Shown: positions 10,213-19,841, counted from the stretch's first letter. The stretch: 64,000 bases of DNA from an uncultured Loktanella sp. (GCA_937132065.1 CAKZNT010000047.1:1-64000), one strand, 5' to 3'. Numbers and translations: made by a program. The notes: generated from the sequence alone by a model not told the origin.

Positions 10213-11718
10213 TCAGGAATTGCCTGACCTGAACATGGCCGCATCTGCCGCCGCCTTGCGGATCGCGTTGGATTTGTGAACGGTCTCTTGATACTCGGCC
10301 TCGGGGTCGCTGTCGAAGACCACGCCGCCGCCCGCCTGAATATAGAGTTTCTCGTCCTGAAGCACGGCTGTGCGCAGCGCGATGCACATATCCATGTCGC
10401 CATTGGCCGAGAAATACCCGCAGCCGCCGCCGTAAACGCCGCGCTTTTCTGGCTCCAACTCGTCGATGATTTCCATCGCCCGCACCTTTGGCGCGCCTGA
10501 CACTGTCCCTGCGGGCATGCCTGCAAAGAACGCAGAGAGCGCGTCTTGGTCGTCGGCGAGTTCACCGACCACGTTGGACACGATGTGCATGACGTGTGAG
10601 TAGCGTTCCACGATGAATTGTTCGGTCGGTTTAACCGTGCCGATCTTGGAGACCTTGCCTGTGTCGTTGCGCCCGAGGTCAAGCAGCATCAGGTGTTCGG
10701 CCAGTTCCTTTTTGTCGGCCATCAGGTCAAGCTCGTTGGCCTTGTCCTGCGCAGGTGTTGCGCCGCGTGGTCGCGTGCCTGCGATGGGGCGGATCGTGAC
10801 CTCGCGGCCGAAAACCCGCACAAGGATTTCGGGACTTGCGCCGATCACCTGGAAGCCGCCAAAGTTGAAGAAGAACATAAACGGTGACGGGTTGGTGCGC
10901 CGCAAGCTGCGGTAAAGCGAGAAGGGCGGTTCGACGAATTCTTGGGTCCAGCGCTGTGAGGGAACAACCTGAAAGATGTCGCCAGCGCGGATGTAATCTT
11001 TTGCGGTTTCGACGGCGGCCAGATAGTTTTCGTGGCTGAAGTTGGAGACAGGCGGCGACACTTCGCGCGCGTCCGACAGGGTGCGGTTGGCGGGCAGGGG
11101 CCGATCAAGGGCGCGCTGCGCATCCATCACCCGTTCGGCAGCCTGTGCGTAGGCCGCTTTGGCCGACAGGTCGGAATTGACCCAAGCGGGGGCGACGAGG
11201 ATCACGTCCCCTTTGACCCCGTCAAGCACAGCCACAACAGAGGGGCGCAGCATCATCGCATCGGGCAGCCCAAGCGGATCAGGGTTCACATTGGGTAGGT
11301 GTTCGACAAGGCGGATCATGTCGTAGCCCAAGTAGCCAAACAGCCCAGCCGCCGCTGCGGGCAGGTCGGCGGGCAGGTCGATTTTGCTCTCGGCAAGCAG
11401 TTCGCGCAGCGCGGTCAGCGGATCGGATGCGCAGTCAGTATAGCTGGTTTCGTCAAACCGCGCGTTCCGGTTGACCCGACTGGTGGACCCCCGACATTCC
11501 CAGATCAGATCGGGGTTCATCCCGACGATGGAAAAGCGCCCGCGCACTTCGCCACCTGTCACCGATTCAAGCATAAAGGCGTTTTTGCCAGCATCCGCGA
11601 GTTTGAGCATTAGGGACACGGGCGTGTCCATGTCGGCAGCGAGCCTTGCGTAGATCACCTGATTTTCGCCCGCGTTATAGCCGCGTGCGAAGGTCTCGAA
11701 GTCGGGGAAGAGCGCCAT
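10213..11718 (-). CDS. trpE: Anthranilate synthase component I
   Basis: Makes anthranilate from chorismate and ammonia, the first step of tryptophan synthesis. It has 501 residues. The N-terminal region carries an LLES-like element (F-M-L-E-S-V) where feedback tryptophan binds. The C-terminal chorismate-binding domain shows PIAGTRPRG, LDLGRNDTGKVSKIG, GAPKVRAMEIIDELE and YGGGCGYF. It starts 9 bases after the ppiD stop, so it is very likely read from the ppiD promoter, apart from trpGDC. Confidence 0.95.
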   Translation of the reverse strand: MALFPDFETFARGYNAGENQVIYARLAADMDTPVSLMLKLADAGKNAFMLESVTGGEVRGRFSIVGMNPDLIWECRGSTSRVNRNARFDETSYTDCASDPLTALRELLAESKIDLPADLPAAAAGLFGYLGYDMIRLVEHLPNVNPDPLGLPDAMMLRPSVVAVLDGVKGDVILVAPAWVNSDLSAKAAYAQAAERVMDAQRALDRPLPANRTLSDAREVSPPVSNFSHENYLAAVETAKDYIRAGDIFQVVPSQRWTQEFVEPPFSLYRSLRRTNPSPFMFFFNFGGFQVIGASPEILVRVFGREVTIRPIAGTRPRGATPAQDKANELDLMADKKELAEHLMLLDLGRNDTGKVSKIGTVKPTEQFIVERYSHVMHIVSNVVGELADDQDALSAFFAGMPAGTVSGAPKVRAMEIIDELEPEKRGVYGGGCGYFSANGDMDMCIALRTAVLQDEKLYIQAGGGVVFDSDPEAEYQETVHKSNAIRKAAADAAMFRSGNS

Positions 11719-11727
11719 TGAGTTCGC

Positions 11728-13566
11728 CTATTGGAGTTGGGCGTGCACGGCGTTGACCGCGGCCTGATTGATTTCGACGTCAGTGCGCACTTGCACCGCA
11801 GCTGAGAAGGCCTCGAAGATGTCTTGGCTGATCCCTGCGGCGGCGGTGTCGGCTGCGACCTGCTTTTCCGCGATGGTCTGGGCGTCGTTTCCGTCGGGTG
11901 CGTTGATCCCGTCGAGCCGCACAATGATCACGCCTGCGCCGTTGTCGATGACTTTGACGTCGCCTGTTTCCATGTCGAATACATCAGTGAGGAAGCTGGG
12001 TGGCGTGCCCTCGACGTAGCCGCGCCGTGTAAGCGCAGGCTCGCCTGTGCCGTTCAGCCCGAGCGTTTCGAACCCAGTGAGCGGCGCGATGTCATCCGCT
12101 GTTGCGCGTGCTTGGTCCAGCAGGGCCGTCTGTTTTGCTTGTGCGCTCCAGCCTGCCTGCACGGCGTCCATGACGTCTGCCATTGGCCGCACGGTTGGGG
12201 GGGTAATCCCGTCGAGCCGTAGCGCGAAGATGCCCCCGTCAGCCAGTTCGCGCAGTTCGGGGTAGGCGCCTTCGGTTATCTCGGCGGCGGCGGCGCGGAA
12301 TTCTTCATGCGCGGCGATCCCGTCTTGGGTGTCTTGAGACCACGCGATTGTGCCCAGTTCCATGTCGGTCTGTTCGGCTAGGTCTTCGAGCTTGGCCCCG
12401 CCTGCCAGCAAATCGTTGATGCGGTCGCGGCTGTCGTCGATGACGCGGCGCGCGCGTGCGGCGGCCAACTCAACCCGCAGATCCTCTTGTGCGTCTTCGA
12501 ATGTGATTTCCTCGGCGGCGAGCACCGCGTTCATCCGGAACAGCGCAGGCCCGAGGGAGGTGTTGAGCGGCCCGACAACATCGCCCGCTGACGCGGCAAA
12601 GATCGGATCGGCGGCAGACCCGAGGTCTTCGCGCGAGACGTCCCCAAGGTCGACGTCGGCAAGCTCCAACCCGCGCTCGATGACAAGTTGGTCAAAGTCG
12701 ATGGTCTCGTTCAGCTTGGCCTTGGCGGCCTCGGCGGCGGCGGTGTCAACGTAAACGAGCCGCTCGACCAAGCGCCGTTCTGGCACGATGAAGTCGTTGA
12801 TCCGCTCTTGATAGAGGTCGCGCAGCGCTTGTTCGTCGATCTGGATCGCACCTTGGATCATGTCGGGTGACAGCCATGCATAGGTGATGTCACGCTGCTC
12901 TGGCGCGGTGAATGCGTCTGGATTGCCGTCAAAGTAGGCTTGCAAGTCTTCTGGTGTGGCGCCCGCAACGGGGGCGGTCAGATCGTCGGCTGTCAGCATC
13001 GCGTAGGTGATTGCGCGGGCCTCGCCGACAAACTGGCTCAGGGCCTCAGCGTAGGCCTCGGGGGCGGGCACGCCGCCGACAACTGCGCCTTGCAGCAACG
13101 TGCGGGCGATATCCTCGCGCAGGCTTGTTTCAAACTCGGCCTCCGACAACCCGGATTGCGACAGTGCAAAGCGGTAGGATTCGCGATCAAAATCGCCGCT
13201 GATGCCACGGAAGGCAGGGATTTTCAGGACCTCGTCACGCACCCGCGCGTCCCCGACAGAGATGCCAAGGTTTGTTGCCTCGTTGTCGAGCGCGCGTTGG
13301 GAGACGACCTGCGCAAGCACCGCTTGATCAATGCCAAGCTCTTGGGCCTGCTGGAAGCCGATGGCAGTGCCAAGTTGCGCCTGAAAGGCCTGAAGCTGTT
13401 CGTTGAGGGCGCGTTGATAGCGCACAACCGAAACCTGCTTGTCACCAACGGTTCCGATGTTGCGGATATTGCCAGACAGGCCGCCCGTGCCAAAGCCCAG
13501 AAGGCCCACCACGATCAGACCCATGATGATCCAGAGAAAATACCGATTTTTGCTTTTGGTCGCCAT
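11728..13566 (-). CDS. ppiD: SurA/PpiD-type peptidylprolyl isomerase, membrane-anchored
   Basis: 612 residues. One N-terminal transmembrane helix (about residues 10-28) anchors a large periplasmic part. The first 180 residues resemble the SurA N-terminal chaperone region, followed by a parvulin-like region (about 230-370) and a long C-terminal chaperone region. PpiD helps outer-membrane and secreted proteins leave the Sec translocon. The parvulin core is divergent, so isomerase activity is uncertain. It heads a two-gene unit with trpE. The 231-bp gap before it, shared with the divergent DUF3108 gene, must hold both promoters. Confidence 0.85.
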   Translation of the reverse strand: MATKSKNRYFLWIIMGLIVVGLLGFGTGGLSGNIRNIGTVGDKQVSVVRYQRALNEQLQAFQAQLGTAIGFQQAQELGIDQAVLAQVVSQRALDNEATNLGISVGDARVRDEVLKIPAFRGISGDFDRESYRFALSQSGLSEAEFETSLREDIARTLLQGAVVGGVPAPEAYAEALSQFVGEARAITYAMLTADDLTAPVAGATPEDLQAYFDGNPDAFTAPEQRDITYAWLSPDMIQGAIQIDEQALRDLYQERINDFIVPERRLVERLVYVDTAAAEAAKAKLNETIDFDQLVIERGLELADVDLGDVSREDLGSAADPIFAASAGDVVGPLNTSLGPALFRMNAVLAAEEITFEDAQEDLRVELAAARARRVIDDSRDRINDLLAGGAKLEDLAEQTDMELGTIAWSQDTQDGIAAHEEFRAAAAEITEGAYPELRELADGGIFALRLDGITPPTVRPMADVMDAVQAGWSAQAKQTALLDQARATADDIAPLTGFETLGLNGTGEPALTRRGYVEGTPPSFLTDVFDMETGDVKVIDNGAGVIIVRLDGINAPDGNDAQTIAEKQVAADTAAAGISQDIFEAFSAAVQVRTDVEINQAAVNAVHAQLQ

Positions 13567-13797
13567 GGTTTCCAGCCTTATCCGTCAAATACATGTGGCC
13601 CCTCGGGGCTGTCGCAAATGGATAGGGCGCAAAGCCTTGGGGTGCAAGGGGAGCCGCGCGCTGGCGGTGCTAAGTTTACCCTATTTCACAGCGATTTGAG
13701 GTCGGCGGTTTGACGGCGAAACACTGCTTGCGCGTAAATTGCGTATTTCGGGGCGCTGCGAATTTGCATAGTGTGCCAGAAAAATAGGATTTTGCTT

Positions 13798-14463
13798 ATG
13801 TTCGCGCAGTTTTTCACAGTGAAGCGGGTTGCCGTTGTCGCATTTGTTTTGGCAAGTGGGGCGGCGCATGCCCAGAGCTTTGCGATTAGCCTTGGTGATC
13901 GGGTGCTTGGCACGCTGACCTATGAGGAAAGTGGTGGCGCGGCCAAGATCAGCTCCACGATGGACAACACGCCGCTGGGTGTTTTCAACGGCAGCTTTGT
14001 TGCGGTGTCGCGCGGTGGTGTGTCCTATGAAAGTGCGAGCCGTTCATCGCGCAAAGCCCGTGACATTGCGGTGGATTTTGCTGGCGGGCAGGCCACCAAG
14101 GTTGTGATTTCCCCTGAGAACGAGCGCACTGATCTATCCGATATTGCCAAAGTGCCTTCCCCTGTTGTTGATCCCGTCGCCGCCCTTGGCCAGTTGATTG
14201 GCGCAAGGGGTTGCCCGCGTACCTTGCGGTTTTACGATGGTCGCCGCGCGATTGCGATTGTGCCTGTGAGTGAGGCCCAAACGGGCGGTGAGTTGATCTG
14301 CGAGATGGCTTATTCTGTCACCCATGGCCCCGGTCACTTGTCACCGCTTTACATCAAATCGGTTGATGTGCGTCTGACCTATGATGTGTCGGGGTCCCAG
14401 CGCATGACCGCGATGCAGTTTGGTGCGGCTGGTTTTGATGTGCGGTTGACCCGCCAGAACTAG
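13798..14463 (+). CDS. Secreted DUF3108-type protein
   Basis: 221 residues from the ATG at 13798. A signal peptide is clear (hydrophobic core AVVAFVLASGAAHA, cleavage expected after A-H-A). The mature part is beta-rich and matches the general look of DUF3108 periplasmic proteins, whose role is not known. An in-frame ATG at 13771 would add nine residues with a poorer signal. It is divergent from ppiD, and its stop overlaps the end of the aminotransferase gene by 4 bases. Confidence 0.7.
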   Translation: MFAQFFTVKRVAVVAFVLASGAAHAQSFAISLGDRVLGTLTYEESGGAAKISSTMDNTPLGVFNGSFVAVSRGGVSYESASRSSRKARDIAVDFAGGQATKVVISPENERTDLSDIAKVPSPVVDPVAALGQLIGARGCPRTLRFYDGRRAIAIVPVSEAQTGGELICEMAYSVTHGPGHLSPLYIKSVDVRLTYDVSGSQRMTAMQFGAAGFDVRLTRQN

Positions 14464-15629
14464 AGGCTGGCGAGCCTGTTGATCAGGGTATCGACCCCTG
14501 CGCGGTCAATATTGGCGAATGCGATCCGCAAGTGATCTGCCCCGCCTGCCACATGCAACGGCATGAACATCGTGCCAGGAAGCGTGAGAACGCTGATGTC
14601 GCGCACCAGTTTTTGCGCCAGTTGGTCGGAGGGTATGTCAAACGGGTGCTGCACATAAGCGAAATACGCCCCGCACCCTTTGAGCGTCCACCCTTTAGCA
14701 GCAAGCGTGGGGAAGCCGTCTTGGATGGCCTGCCTGCGATCAAGGATTTCCAGCCGTTCCCCTGCGAGCCAGTCTCCTAGGTTTTGCATCCCCCAGAGTG
14801 CCGCCCGCTGCCCGATCTGGTTGGGGCAAATCGTGACGGTGTCGAGAAATTTCTCGACCTCTGATAGCCGCGCCTGACTGGCGATCAAGGCGCCAACCCG
14901 ATGCCCTGTCAGTCTGTAAGCCTTTGAAAACGAATAGAGTTGGATCAGTGTATCCCCCCAGTCGGGGTTCTTGAAGAGCGCGTGCGGCGCACCGGTGCGG
15001 CTGTCAAAGTCGCGGTAGGTTTCGTCGACGATCAGTGCGATTTTGTGTTTCTCGCAGAGATCAAAGAACGCTTGCAACGTTTCGGCAGGATATTCGACGC
15101 CTGCGGGGTTGTTGGGGCTGACAAGCGCGATTGCGCGGGTGCGCGGCGTGATCAGCTTTGCGGCTTGCGCGGCGTCTGGGATCAGCGTTGGCCCTGCGTC
15201 GAGTGCCACGGTTTTCACCCCCGCCATGTCGAGCCACATCCGGTGATTGAAGTAGTAGGGCACAGGCACAATGACCTCGTCGCCCTCGGTGCAAAGGCTG
15301 GCGATTGCGGCGGCAAAGGCTTGGTTGCAGCCCGAAGTGATCGCCACTTGATCGTCGCTGATGGTCCCGCCGTAAGCGGTGTTCCACTGCGCCGCAACTT
15401 CGGCACGCAAGCTGTCGAGCCCGAGCACCGCGCCGTAAAGATGCGCTTCGGGATCGTTGATCACGATGTCTGCAATGGCCTTGCGCATCGCGAGGGGCGG
15501 CGGGTCAACAGGCGCGGCATGACTGACGTTGAGCAGTGGTCGATCACTTGGGTGGTGCACACCCGCAAGCCAGCGCCGCGCCTCCATGACGGGCGGTGCG
15601 AAGGTCGCGCGGGTGCGTGTTACCGACAT
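14460..15629 (-). CDS. Class I/II PLP-dependent aminotransferase
   Basis: 389 residues starting at the ATG at 15629, two bases inside the gpt stop region, so the gene directly follows gpt. The fold type I signatures are present: VSPNNPAGVEYP for substrate carboxylate and PLP contacts, DETYRDF, and the Schiff-base lysine in SFSKAYRLTGHRVG. The amino-acid substrate cannot be read from the sequence. Co-transcription with gpt, lysE and fabI looks like packing and not pathway logic. Confidence 0.88.
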   Translation of the reverse strand: MSVTRTRATFAPPVMEARRWLAGVHHPSDRPLLNVSHAAPVDPPPLAMRKAIADIVINDPEAHLYGAVLGLDSLRAEVAAQWNTAYGGTISDDQVAITSGCNQAFAAAIASLCTEGDEVIVPVPYYFNHRMWLDMAGVKTVALDAGPTLIPDAAQAAKLITPRTRAIALVSPNNPAGVEYPAETLQAFFDLCEKHKIALIVDETYRDFDSRTGAPHALFKNPDWGDTLIQLYSFSKAYRLTGHRVGALIASQARLSEVEKFLDTVTICPNQIGQRAALWGMQNLGDWLAGERLEILDRRQAIQDGFPTLAAKGWTLKGCGAYFAYVQHPFDIPSDQLAQKLVRDISVLTLPGTMFMPLHVAGGADHLRIAFANIDRAGVDTLINRLASL

Positions 15630-15630
15630 T

Positions 15631-16149
15631 TTAGTCTTTGCCGCGATATGGTTCGACGTATTGCAGCGCCATGTCCCACGGGAAGAAGATCCATGTGTCT
15701 TGGGAGACGCCAGTGATGAAGGTGTCAACCATCGGTTCGCCCTGCGGTTTGGCATAGACGGTGGCGCAATGTGCTTTCGGGAACAGGGCGCGCACCAATT
15801 CAAGTGTTTTGCCGCTATCGACGAGATCGTCGATGATCAGGATGCCCGTGCCATCGCCCATCATATCCGCGTCAGGTGACTTGAGCACTTCTGCGTTGCG
15901 TCGCTCGTCTGCGGCCCCGCCGCTGGAGTGGTAGGATTTGACCGAGATTGTGTCCACTGTCCGCACGTCAAGTTCACGCGCGATGATCATGGCCGGGGCC
16001 ATGCCGCCGCGGGTGATTGCGACGATGGCTTTCCAAGCGCCATTGTCCGGCCCTTTGCCGTCGAGCCGCCAAGCAAGCGCGCGGCTATCGCGGTGGATTT
16101 GGTCCCAAGAGATGTGGAACCCTTTTTCGTGAGGCAATTGGTCTGTCAT
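15631..16149 (-). CDS. gpt: Xanthine/guanine phosphoribosyltransferase
   Basis: Purine salvage enzyme making XMP or GMP from the free base and PRPP. The start at 16149 ([10 protein letters not shown]) gives 172 residues, slightly longer than E. coli Gpt (152). The PRPP loop [13 protein letters not shown] and the [10 protein letters not shown] element near residue 50 are typical. A longer open frame upstream overlaps the LysE gene and has no family match. It sits 11 bases after the LysE stop, in a leftward run. Confidence 0.88.
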   Translation of the reverse strand: MTDQLPHEKGFHISWDQIHRDSRALAWRLDGKGPDNGAWKAIVAITRGGMAPAMIIARELDVRTVDTISVKSYHSSGGAADERRNAEVLKSPDADMMGDGTGILIIDDLVDSGKTLELVRALFPKAHCATVYAKPQGEPMVDTFITGVSQDTWIFFPWDMALQYVEPYRGKD

Positions 16150-16160
16150 GGCAGCGGTCC

Positions 16161-16775
16161 TTAGGTGGTGGCGATTTTGACCCCGAGCAGGGCAAGCAGC
16201 CCGCCGAAGGTTTTGTCGAGGATTGATTTCAGGGAGAGATATGCAGTGCGTGTCCGCGCAAGCGAGAAAATGCGCGCAACAAAGGTGTTCCACGCAACTT
16301 CGTTAATGAAGACAACGGTAAGCAGCGCGCCGTAAACCCAAAGCGGGGTAGTTGGCGGCACTGTTCCTAGAAAGATGGCGGAAAACAGGATTGCGGGTTT
16401 CGGGTTGGTCAATTGGGTGAAAACCCCGAGGCGAAAGGCGCCAAACGGGGTGCGCGCCGCTTTGCCCGTGTCGCCAAGGGGAAGCGGCTTGTCCGCGTCG
16501 CGCCAGAACCCGTAGGCCAGCCAGAGCAGGTAGCCCGCCCCGAACGGCTTGAGCGCAAACAGCAGGCGCGGGGCGGCTGCAAAGACCACCCCAAGACCGA
16601 AGAGGGCCGCGAAAGCCCAAATCACCGCGCCAAGCGCCAGACCGATGGCAAGGAAGACCCCCGTGCGCAGTCCCTCGCTCACACCCGTTTTTGCCGCCAT
16701 GATCACCGCCGGTCCGGGGCTGATCACAGCGAGCAAATGAAGGAATGCAACCGCAAGGAAACCTGCAAGGGTCAT
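16161..16775 (-). CDS. LysE/RhtB-family amino-acid exporter
   Basis: 204 residues with about six hydrophobic segments. It has the family start (short helix ending in SPGPAVIM), followed by [24 protein letters not shown]. The family exports amino acids or their analogues across the inner membrane; the substrate is not evident here. It follows fabI by 10 bases and precedes gpt. Confidence 0.88.
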   Translation of the reverse strand: MTLAGFLAVAFLHLLAVISPGPAVIMAAKTGVSEGLRTGVFLAIGLALGAVIWAFAALFGLGVVFAAAPRLLFALKPFGAGYLLWLAYGFWRDADKPLPLGDTGKAARTPFGAFRLGVFTQLTNPKPAILFSAIFLGTVPPTTPLWVYGALLTVVFINEVAWNTFVARIFSLARTRTAYLSLKSILDKTFGGLLALLGVKIATT

Positions 16776-16785
16776 AAGCGTTCCT

Positions 16786-17592
16786 TTAGACTGTCGAGAT
16801 ATCAGGCGCGTCGACGGCCTTCATGCCGACCACGTGGTAGCCGCTATCAACATGGTGCACTTCGCCGGTTACGCCGCTGGAGAGGTCTGACAGCAGATAC
16901 AGCGCGGATTTGCCCACATCGTCGATTGTCACGGTGCGCCGCAGCGGTGAATTCAGCTCGTTCCATTTCAGGATGTAGCGGAAATCGCCAATGCCAGAGG
17001 CGGCGAGGGTCTTGATCGGGCCCGCAGAGATAGCGTTGACGCGGATGCCGTCTTTGCCCAAATCCTCTGCCATGTAGCGCACGGAGGCCTCGAGCGCCGC
17101 CTTGCACAGACCCATGACGTTGTAGTGGGGCATAACCCGTTCTGCGCCGTAGTAGGTAAGTGTCAGGCAAGAGCCGCCCTCGTTCATCATCTTTTCCGCG
17201 CGGTTCACAACGGCGGTGAAGGAATAGACAGAGATGTCCATCGAGGTCAGGAAGTTTTCACGGGAGGTGTCAACGTAACGCCCGCGCAGCTCGCCCTTGT
17301 CCGAGAAGCCGATAGCGTGCACGACGAAATCGAGCTTGCCCCATTTTGCTTCGAGATCCGAGAAGAGCTTATCGACGCTATCCATATCCGACACGTCACA
17401 AGGCAACACGGTATCGGAGCCAAGGGAGGCGGCAAGGGGTTCGACCCGCTTTTTAAGCGCATCGCCTTGGAAGGAGAATGCCAGTTCAGCGCCCGCATCG
17501 GCGCAGGCCTTAGCAATGCCCCAAGCGATAGATTTGTCGTTAGCGAGGCCCATAATCAGCCCGCGTTTCCCTTGCATCAGATTTGACGTCAT
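16786..17592 (-). CDS. fabI: Enoyl-[acyl-carrier-protein] reductase (NADH)
   Basis: Last reduction of each fatty-acid elongation round. It is a 268-residue short-chain dehydrogenase. The N-terminal nucleotide site GLANDKSIAWGIAKA is the FabI variant, and the active site has Y-x6-K in HYNVMGLCKAALE. It heads a leftward run (fabI-lysE-gpt-aminotransferase) and is divergent from pdxH, with about 107 bp between start codons. Confidence 0.94.
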   Translation of the reverse strand: MTSNLMQGKRGLIMGLANDKSIAWGIAKACADAGAELAFSFQGDALKKRVEPLAASLGSDTVLPCDVSDMDSVDKLFSDLEAKWGKLDFVVHAIGFSDKGELRGRYVDTSRENFLTSMDISVYSFTAVVNRAEKMMNEGGSCLTLTYYGAERVMPHYNVMGLCKAALEASVRYMAEDLGKDGIRVNAISAGPIKTLAASGIGDFRYILKWNELNSPLRRTVTIDDVGKSALYLLSDLSSGVTGEVHHVDSGYHVVGMKAVDAPDISTV

Positions 17593-17699
17593 TATTTACC
17601 TGCTCCCGCATTGGTCATTGGATGGGATCGGTTTAGGTGATTGACAGCGCCGCGACAAGACTCGAGCGTGCAAATGAAATGACACAAGAGGGCAAGGCT

Positions 17700-18305
17700 A
17701 TGAGTGACCGCACCGGAATTTTTGCAGGCGATGATCCTTTTGTGATCGCGCAACGTTGGCTGGATGAAGCAACCGAGGTCGAGCCGAACGACCCGAATGC
17801 GATTGCCTTATCAACTGTCGATGCCACGGGCATGCCAAATGCGCGCATGGTGCTGCTTAAGGAAATCGAAACGGATGCTTTCGTATTCTACACCAATTAT
17901 GACAGTCAGAAGGGACAGGAGATTATCGGCGCGGGCAAGGCGGCATTTGTGATGCATTGGAAATCGCTGCGCCGTCAAATTCGGGTGCGTGGCACGGTTG
18001 TGAAAGAGGACGGTCCGCAGGCCGATGCCTATTTCAAGTCGCGGTCCCTCAAGAGCCGACTGGGGGCGCATGCCTCTGAGCAGTCGCGCCCCTTGGACGG
18101 GCGTGCGGCGCTGGTGGCCAAGGTTGCCGCACTCACGTTAAGCCTTGGCACGAACCCGCCACGGCCAGCAAATTGGGGTGGATTCCGTATCACCCCCGAA
18201 GAGATCGAGTTTTGGGCCGATGGAGCCTTCAGGTTGCACGACCGCTTCCAGTGGCGTCGTGAAGGTAGTAAAACCGCATGGAAGGTGATCCGATTGCACC
18301 CCTAA
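17700..18305 (+). CDS. pdxH: Pyridoxamine/pyridoxine 5'-phosphate oxidase
   Basis: FMN enzyme that oxidises PNP and PMP to the active cofactor PLP. From the ATG at 17700 it has 201 residues. Family elements are [20 protein letters not shown], the lysine/arginine-rich [13 protein letters not shown] and the C-terminal [17 protein letters not shown]. Two in-frame starts lie upstream (17637, 17679) but extend past the family start. It is divergent from fabI, and its stop runs straight into a hairpin (18306-18324). Confidence 0.92.
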   Translation: MSDRTGIFAGDDPFVIAQRWLDEATEVEPNDPNAIALSTVDATGMPNARMVLLKEIETDAFVFYTNYDSQKGQEIIGAGKAAFVMHWKSLRRQIRVRGTVVKEDGPQADAYFKSRSLKSRLGAHASEQSRPLDGRAALVAKVAALTLSLGTNPPRPANWGGFRITPEEIEFWADGAFRLHDRFQWRREGSKTAWKVIRLHP

Positions 18306-18376
18306 ATTTCACGCTTCGTGAAATCTAAGGGTTGAAAAAGGCGGCACAATCTGGTGGTGATCACGTATCGTGAAAT
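18306..18376. promoter_or_regulatory. Two TCACGNNTCGTGA palindromes before the cold-shock gene
   Basis: The first inverted repeat is ATTTCACG-CTT-CGTGAAAT (18306-18324). The second is TCACG-TAT-CGTGA (18361-18373), followed by AAAT like the first. Centres are 52 bp apart, about five helical turns. The first could double as a pdxH terminator but lacks a T run. The shared core suggests a dimeric regulator binding twice, in front of the double cold-shock gene; the regulator is unknown. Confidence 0.5.
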
Positions 18377-18422
18377 TTTCGGGCGTTGTCTCGACAGCGC
18401 CCCCAGAGATAGAAAAATAAAA

Positions 18423-18959
18423 ATGAATACGCCCGAAGATCAGGACCAAACTGGCCAAGTTATGACAGGTGTCGTGAAGTGGTTCGACCCGGGCAAGGGG
18501 TTTGGCTTCGTTGTCTGTGATCTTGGCGGACCTGATATATTGTTGCATGCAAATGTGTTACGTAACTTTGGTCAGGGGTCCGTGGTTGACGGGTCGCTGA
18601 TCGAGATGCGCGTGCAGCGCTCCGAGCGGGGCATGCAGGCCGTCGAAATCATCACGCTTTCACCGCCTGTCGACCTGTCGGAGGGGCCAGCGCTGCGCGA
18701 TATGGCGGAATTCACGAGCGCGCAAATCGCAGCCCAGCCCGTGCTACCTGCCCGAATCAAATGGTTTGATAAGGGCAAGGGGTTCGGGTTTGCCAATGTA
18801 TTTGGCGACCCTGCTGACGTGTTTTTGCACGTCGAAGTCTTGCGTCGCTGCGGATTATCGGATTTGCAGGCAGGTGAAGCCATTGGCCTGCGCCTGATTG
18901 AGGGCAATCGTGGCCGCATGGCCGTGGATGTTGTCAGTTGGGAAACCGTTTCAAAATGA
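18423..18959 (+). CDS. Protein with two cold-shock (CSD) domains
   Basis: 178 residues from the ATG at 18423. Two cold-shock domains are visible: residues about 14-80 (VKWFDPGKGFGFVV, then DILLHANVL) and about 112-178 (IKWFDKGKGFGFAN, then DVFLHVEVL). Both keep the RNP1 and RNP2 nucleic-acid-binding motifs. Tandem forms of this kind are common in alphaproteobacteria and bind single-stranded RNA or DNA as chaperones. The stop overlaps the next start as ATGA, coupling it to a secreted DUF192 protein. Confidence 0.9.
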   Translation: MNTPEDQDQTGQVMTGVVKWFDPGKGFGFVVCDLGGPDILLHANVLRNFGQGSVVDGSLIEMRVQRSERGMQAVEIITLSPPVDLSEGPALRDMAEFTSAQIAAQPVLPARIKWFDKGKGFGFANVFGDPADVFLHVEVLRRCGLSDLQAGEAIGLRLIEGNRGRMAVDVVSWETVSK

Positions 18960-19417
18960 AAAGCTATATATTGAGTGGCATTTTCGCGCTTCAGGCGTCG
19001 ATGGCTGCTGCGCTATGTGCGCCCGACCGAGTGACGGTTATGGGTGATTTCGGGCAGGCCCGTTTTACGGTCGAAGTGGCAGACGATAACCAAGAGCGCG
19101 CCCGCGGCCTGATGGATGTGCAGGCGATGGCGACGATGTCGGGCATGTTGTTTGTCTATGACGCCCCGCAACACGCGACATTCTGGATGCGCAATACTTA
19201 CATCGGACTGGATATGCTGTTTGCGGCGCCTGATGGCACGATTCTGGAAATCCACGAAAATGCCGTGCCGCTCGACGAAACCGTGATCGACGGCGGTGAG
19301 GGCGTGGCGTTTGTTCTGGAGATAAACGGGGGCATGGCGGCCCGTTTGAACATCAAAGCAGGCGATATTTTGCAGCATCCCGCGATCACCGACGGTGCAA
19401 TTTCACCTTGTGAATAA
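18956..19417 (+). CDS. Secreted DUF192 protein
   Basis: 153 residues with an N-terminal signal (SYILSGIFALQASMAAALC). The mature part has the DUF192 core: ERARGLM, GMLFVYD, FWMRNTYIGLDMLF, and the C-terminal NGGMAARLNIKAGD. The family function is not known. The start was set at 18956 because it overlaps the cold-shock stop (ATGA) and gives a proper signal peptide. It is followed by tRNA-Pro. Confidence 0.82.
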   Translation: MKSYILSGIFALQASMAAALCAPDRVTVMGDFGQARFTVEVADDNQERARGLMDVQAMATMSGMLFVYDAPQHATFWMRNTYIGLDMLFAAPDGTILEIHENAVPLDETVIDGGEGVAFVLEINGGMAARLNIKAGDILQHPAITDGAISPCE

Positions 19418-19471
19418 AAACGTGATTTAGGGGTTTTCAATTCCGATAACTCGCATTAGGAAGCGCTTAGT

Positions 19472-19548
19472 CGGGGCGTAGCGCAGCCTGGTAGCGCATC
19501 TGTTTTGGGAACAGAGGGTCGTAGGTTCGAATCCTATCGCCCCGACCA
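19472..19548 (+). tRNA. tRNA-Pro(TGG)
   Basis: 77 bases including an encoded CCA. The acceptor stem CGGGGCG pairs with CGCCCCG, the anticodon stem CTGTT/AACAG encloses the loop TTTGGGA (anticodon TGG), and the T loop is GTTCGAATC. Confidence 0.95.
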
Positions 19549-19581
19549 TTTACCACCGCAACCATGCGGATTGGCATCAAG

Positions 19582-19604
19582 ACCAGCCCTCGGGCTGGTT
19601 TTTT
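19582..19604 (+). terminator. Intrinsic terminator after tRNA-Pro
   Basis: Inverted repeat ACCAGCCC / GGGCTGGT with a tight loop, directly followed by a T run, 34 bases after the tRNA. Confidence 0.85.
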
Positions 19605-19825
19605 GCATTTCGGGGGGATGGGGGTGTGCAAGAGGTGGTGTCGCCTGTTTGCACAGGTTGGAAATTGCCCTGACTGGCCGATTCTAAACGCGGCGCGGTG
19701 GATAAGCTTCGTGCAGTGGTTGAACCGTTTGGGCTAAGTTCCCTGTTTCTCTGCCTTTCTCGATTTGCCGCATTCATTAACCTTTTGTGGACAAGTCGGG
19801 GGATGAATCGTTTGCCCTGCCAGCC

Positions 19826-19841
19826 CCACAATATGTAGTGG
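19826..19841. promoter_or_regulatory. NrdR-like box 1
   Basis: CCACAATATGTAGTGG agrees with the NrdR consensus (acaCwAtATaTwGtgt) at 13 of 16 positions, and it lies about 285 bp before the nrdJ start. NrdR represses ribonucleotide reductase genes when dATP is plentiful. Confidence 0.6.
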
